Below, piece after piece: positions 61,819 through 64,000 of a stretch of DNA of 64,000 bases. Numbering within the stretch: position 1 is the first letter of the stretch; each line of letters starts with the position of its first letter. Under the pieces are notes generated by a model. The model ran no database searches and was not told where the DNA came from. It worked only from the letters and a program-made list of their open reading frames with translations. The translations under genes and the position numbers were made by a program. The stretch comes from Membranipora membranacea (lineage: Eukaryota > Bryozoa > Gymnolaemata > Cheilostomatida > Membraniporidae), in contig OU612070.1 in NCBI GenBank assembly GCA_914767715.1, positions 27,826,025 through 27,890,024 on the forward strand. Reading direction: 5' to 3'.

Positions 61819-63892
61819 ATGGTGAGTCGAAACTCAGAGATAGTGATAAATGTCACAGTGCTTCTCAGTTGGCTTATGCTATCTGTAACAGCTTCGCTCA
61901 TAGAAGACGTCTTTCTTAGCAGTCAAAATCATGGGCAAGATTGGGTTGATAGCTTCAACCCTGTGGAGCAAGTCAACATTACAATGATTGGATACGATAA
62001 TTCAATTCACAGCGACTTAGCATTCTTAAACTACCCCTCAGTTATAAGCCTACATGAATTAGAAGACTCGCTGCCTAAATTGGAAACTATTGATATGACA
62101 ATTCACCGCATGGGCGACAAGCGTGATATTATTCTACTCCTTGTGAAACACCAAAAACTGATCAGTAAGGATTTCAGCTTAAAATACCAAAATGATGAGG
62201 GATTATTTAAGACTGAGTTCCTGAATGACACACTACCCTACTTTAATCCTGAACATTGTTACTTTGCAACCTTACCGGAAAATATCATCGCAGCTTCAAT
62301 CAACCTTTGTGAAGGGATATCTGGCTATATACAGTTCGGGTCTGAGGAACATGAACTTCACTCTGTCAGGAGGGACAACTCTACAGATGACCATTTCATC
62401 TCAACAAAGTTTGTTGCAAATTCGACTATTGATCCAGACATCCTGCTTGATAAGTTCAAAATTGACAAAAAACGGAGTGTTCGAAATCACATCACTAAAA
62501 GAGCTCTGGAAAGTGAATTTCGGTCCTCAGTTCCACTGTATTATGAGATTTACTTTGTTGTTGACTACACACTGGCACAGGAGAAAGTGTGCAAATCTCA
62601 AAAAAACTGCCTAAAATATATTTTCAATCTTGTCAGTTTATCAAATATCTATTACATTGAGTTCAATCTTCATCTGGTCTTAAAGACCATCGACATCTGG
62701 TCAGATCAGTCTCGACTGCATCCTAATCTCACCCATATTTGTGCCGGAAAAGAAGGAAATGACGATCTCAAAGCCCAAATATGGCTCAAAGAGTTTTTTA
62801 AATATCAGTGGTATGATGATAGAGATATGCTCAACTCTGACATTAGAATAGCACTGCTTTCTCCCGCCCCTAGCAAGTGTAAAATTATTGGTAAAGCGTT
62901 CATCAAGGGTCTTTGTACTGAGAACAGCACAGTGTTAGTGGCATACGAGCCGTTACTTATCTACACAGCTCTTACCTTGACACACGAACTCGGACATAAT
63001 ATAGGAGCGATCCATCCCGAGAATATGACTGATAATGCCTGGTGTAGCGATATACGTATAAGAGAAAACGGTGATAATCCATGTTATAATCAGACTGAGA
63101 CAACTCACTATGAATGTATCATGGTCGGTACTGTTAATGCAGGTGAGCGAGGCTAAAGGGTGCTGAGTTATAAACGCTTACTTGTTCCTTAAATCTCAGC
63201 TAAATGGATTTATTTTATTTCTTTAAAACTATTTTATTTGGCAGACAATATCATCTTGGACAGATGTTTTCCATTACGCGGCAAAGAATTTACGACAAAG
63301 TTTGGAGGGCAAAAAAGAGGATTGATAATTTTATGTGTTTGGACTATTGATTTCAGTAAAAGAGCATGTCATTCTCCCATATTTCATTTCAGAAAATGAT
63401 ATTGAAATTAATTGATAAATGGTAATGATTGCTTTCGTTCACTCATCGAATAGCAGATGCTAGGACATGGAGGACAAGTTATGTCTGTATTTTGGTCGAT
63501 TTTCAGTTCCTCACGGTGAAAGGAAGAAGGTTTACTTCTTCTCAAGGTGTTCCAAACGACATATAAAGTTTAATTTGGACTACAACGGGAAGAGATGCAT
63601 GAGGAATATTCCTTCATCTGATACGTATTACAATAGATGTGGAAATCTTATAGAAGAACCAGGTTGGTTGATTTACTCGATTCATTATTAATCCCAAATC
63701 TACTTTGAAACTGAGTGATGAACATGGTAGAAATATTGTATTGAACAACTAGGAACTTTACAAACCAGCCAACAAACTAGCTTACGCCCATTTTATTCCT
63801 TGCAGGAGAGCAGTGTGATGCTGGTCACTATGGAAATGAATGTTGTGATGCCGACTGCAAATTAATATATGATGATGGAAACTGTTACAAAG
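61819..63892 (+). CDS. Second ADAM-type metalloprotease-disintegrin gene, 3' end outside the window
   Basis: Exons 61819-63142, 63507-63662 and 63806-63892, all phase 1, correspond one-to-one to exons 1-3 of the gene ending at 33145. Exon 1 holds a signal peptide, prodomain (SINLCEGISGYI, TKR at its end) and the zinc protease domain, HELGHNIGAIH, with Met-turn CIMV. Exon 2 reads VPHGERKKVYFFSRCSKRH...RCGNLIEEPG. Exon 3 is the disintegrin start EQCDAGHYGNECC. The active-site histidines and glutamate are present. The two genes lie in opposite orientation 28 kb apart. The prodomains are nearly identical and the protease domains are not. Confidence 0.88.
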
Positions 63893-64000
63893 GTAGGTTG
63901 AGGATAGATCGAGCATCCAAATTGCGTGCCTGTCAGCTCACCAGTAGAATTGGAATGGCGGGACTGAGGTCAAATTGGATAAACTTGTTCTAGGTCTAAG

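Overview
This window looks like nuclear DNA of an invertebrate animal. It is AT-rich, with GT-AG introns, multi-domain extracellular proteins (ADAM protease, LRR-Ig-FN3, NHL-PAN) and a dense, varied transposon load. The mix of P2X7-type C-terminal domain, THAP transposase, hAT, Mutator-like and non-LTR elements would suit a sponge or cnidarian. The species is not identifiable from the sequence alone.

Region 1 (1-7.5 kb, minus strand). The 3' half of an LRR-Ig-FN3 surface-receptor-like gene (exons at 7509-7193, 6907-about 6640, 5222-5079, 4906-4754) is riddled with insertions. There are two non-autonomous hAT elements with perfect 8-bp target duplications (1919-4282, 5463-6409) and a TTAA MITE (4334-4710). 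The reading frame stops just inside a would-be membrane helix.

Region 2 (8.7-10.3 kb, plus). This is a decayed, unprocessed copy of the 3' exons of a CWF19L1-like gene.

Region 3 (13-33 kb). A seven-exon ADAM-type metalloprotease-disintegrin gene runs on the minus strand, with all internal introns in phase 1. Its 13.2-kb fourth intron holds an opposite-strand, 14-exon THAP-domain DDE transposase gene (16.1-26.2 kb). It also holds a 4.1-kb non-autonomous LTR retrotransposon inserted at that gene's first 3' splice site, and a P2X7-C-domain gene followed by a histone-type 3' stem-loop. The ADAM intron 2 holds a 1.7-kb Mutator-like element with about 240-bp terminal repeats and two spliceable cargo exons.

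Region 4 (33.8-45.1 kb). This is a cluster of duplicated, broken copies of an unrecognised gene family. It is interrupted by a 2.07-kb long-TIR element (34368-36438) and a 63-bp minisatellite of about 19 units.

Region 5 (45.8-55 kb). A CR1/L2-like non-LTR retrotransposon, internally deleted and carrying a snap-back palindrome, is followed by a 2.2-kb imperfect inverted repeat and a 141-nt hairpin.

Region 6 (55.7-64 kb, plus). A secreted or membrane NHL-PAN protein gene has seven clear exons. A second ADAM gene follows, a close inverted paralogue of the one in region 3, and runs off the window end. The two ADAM copies are almost identical in the prodomain but clearly diverged in the protease domain.
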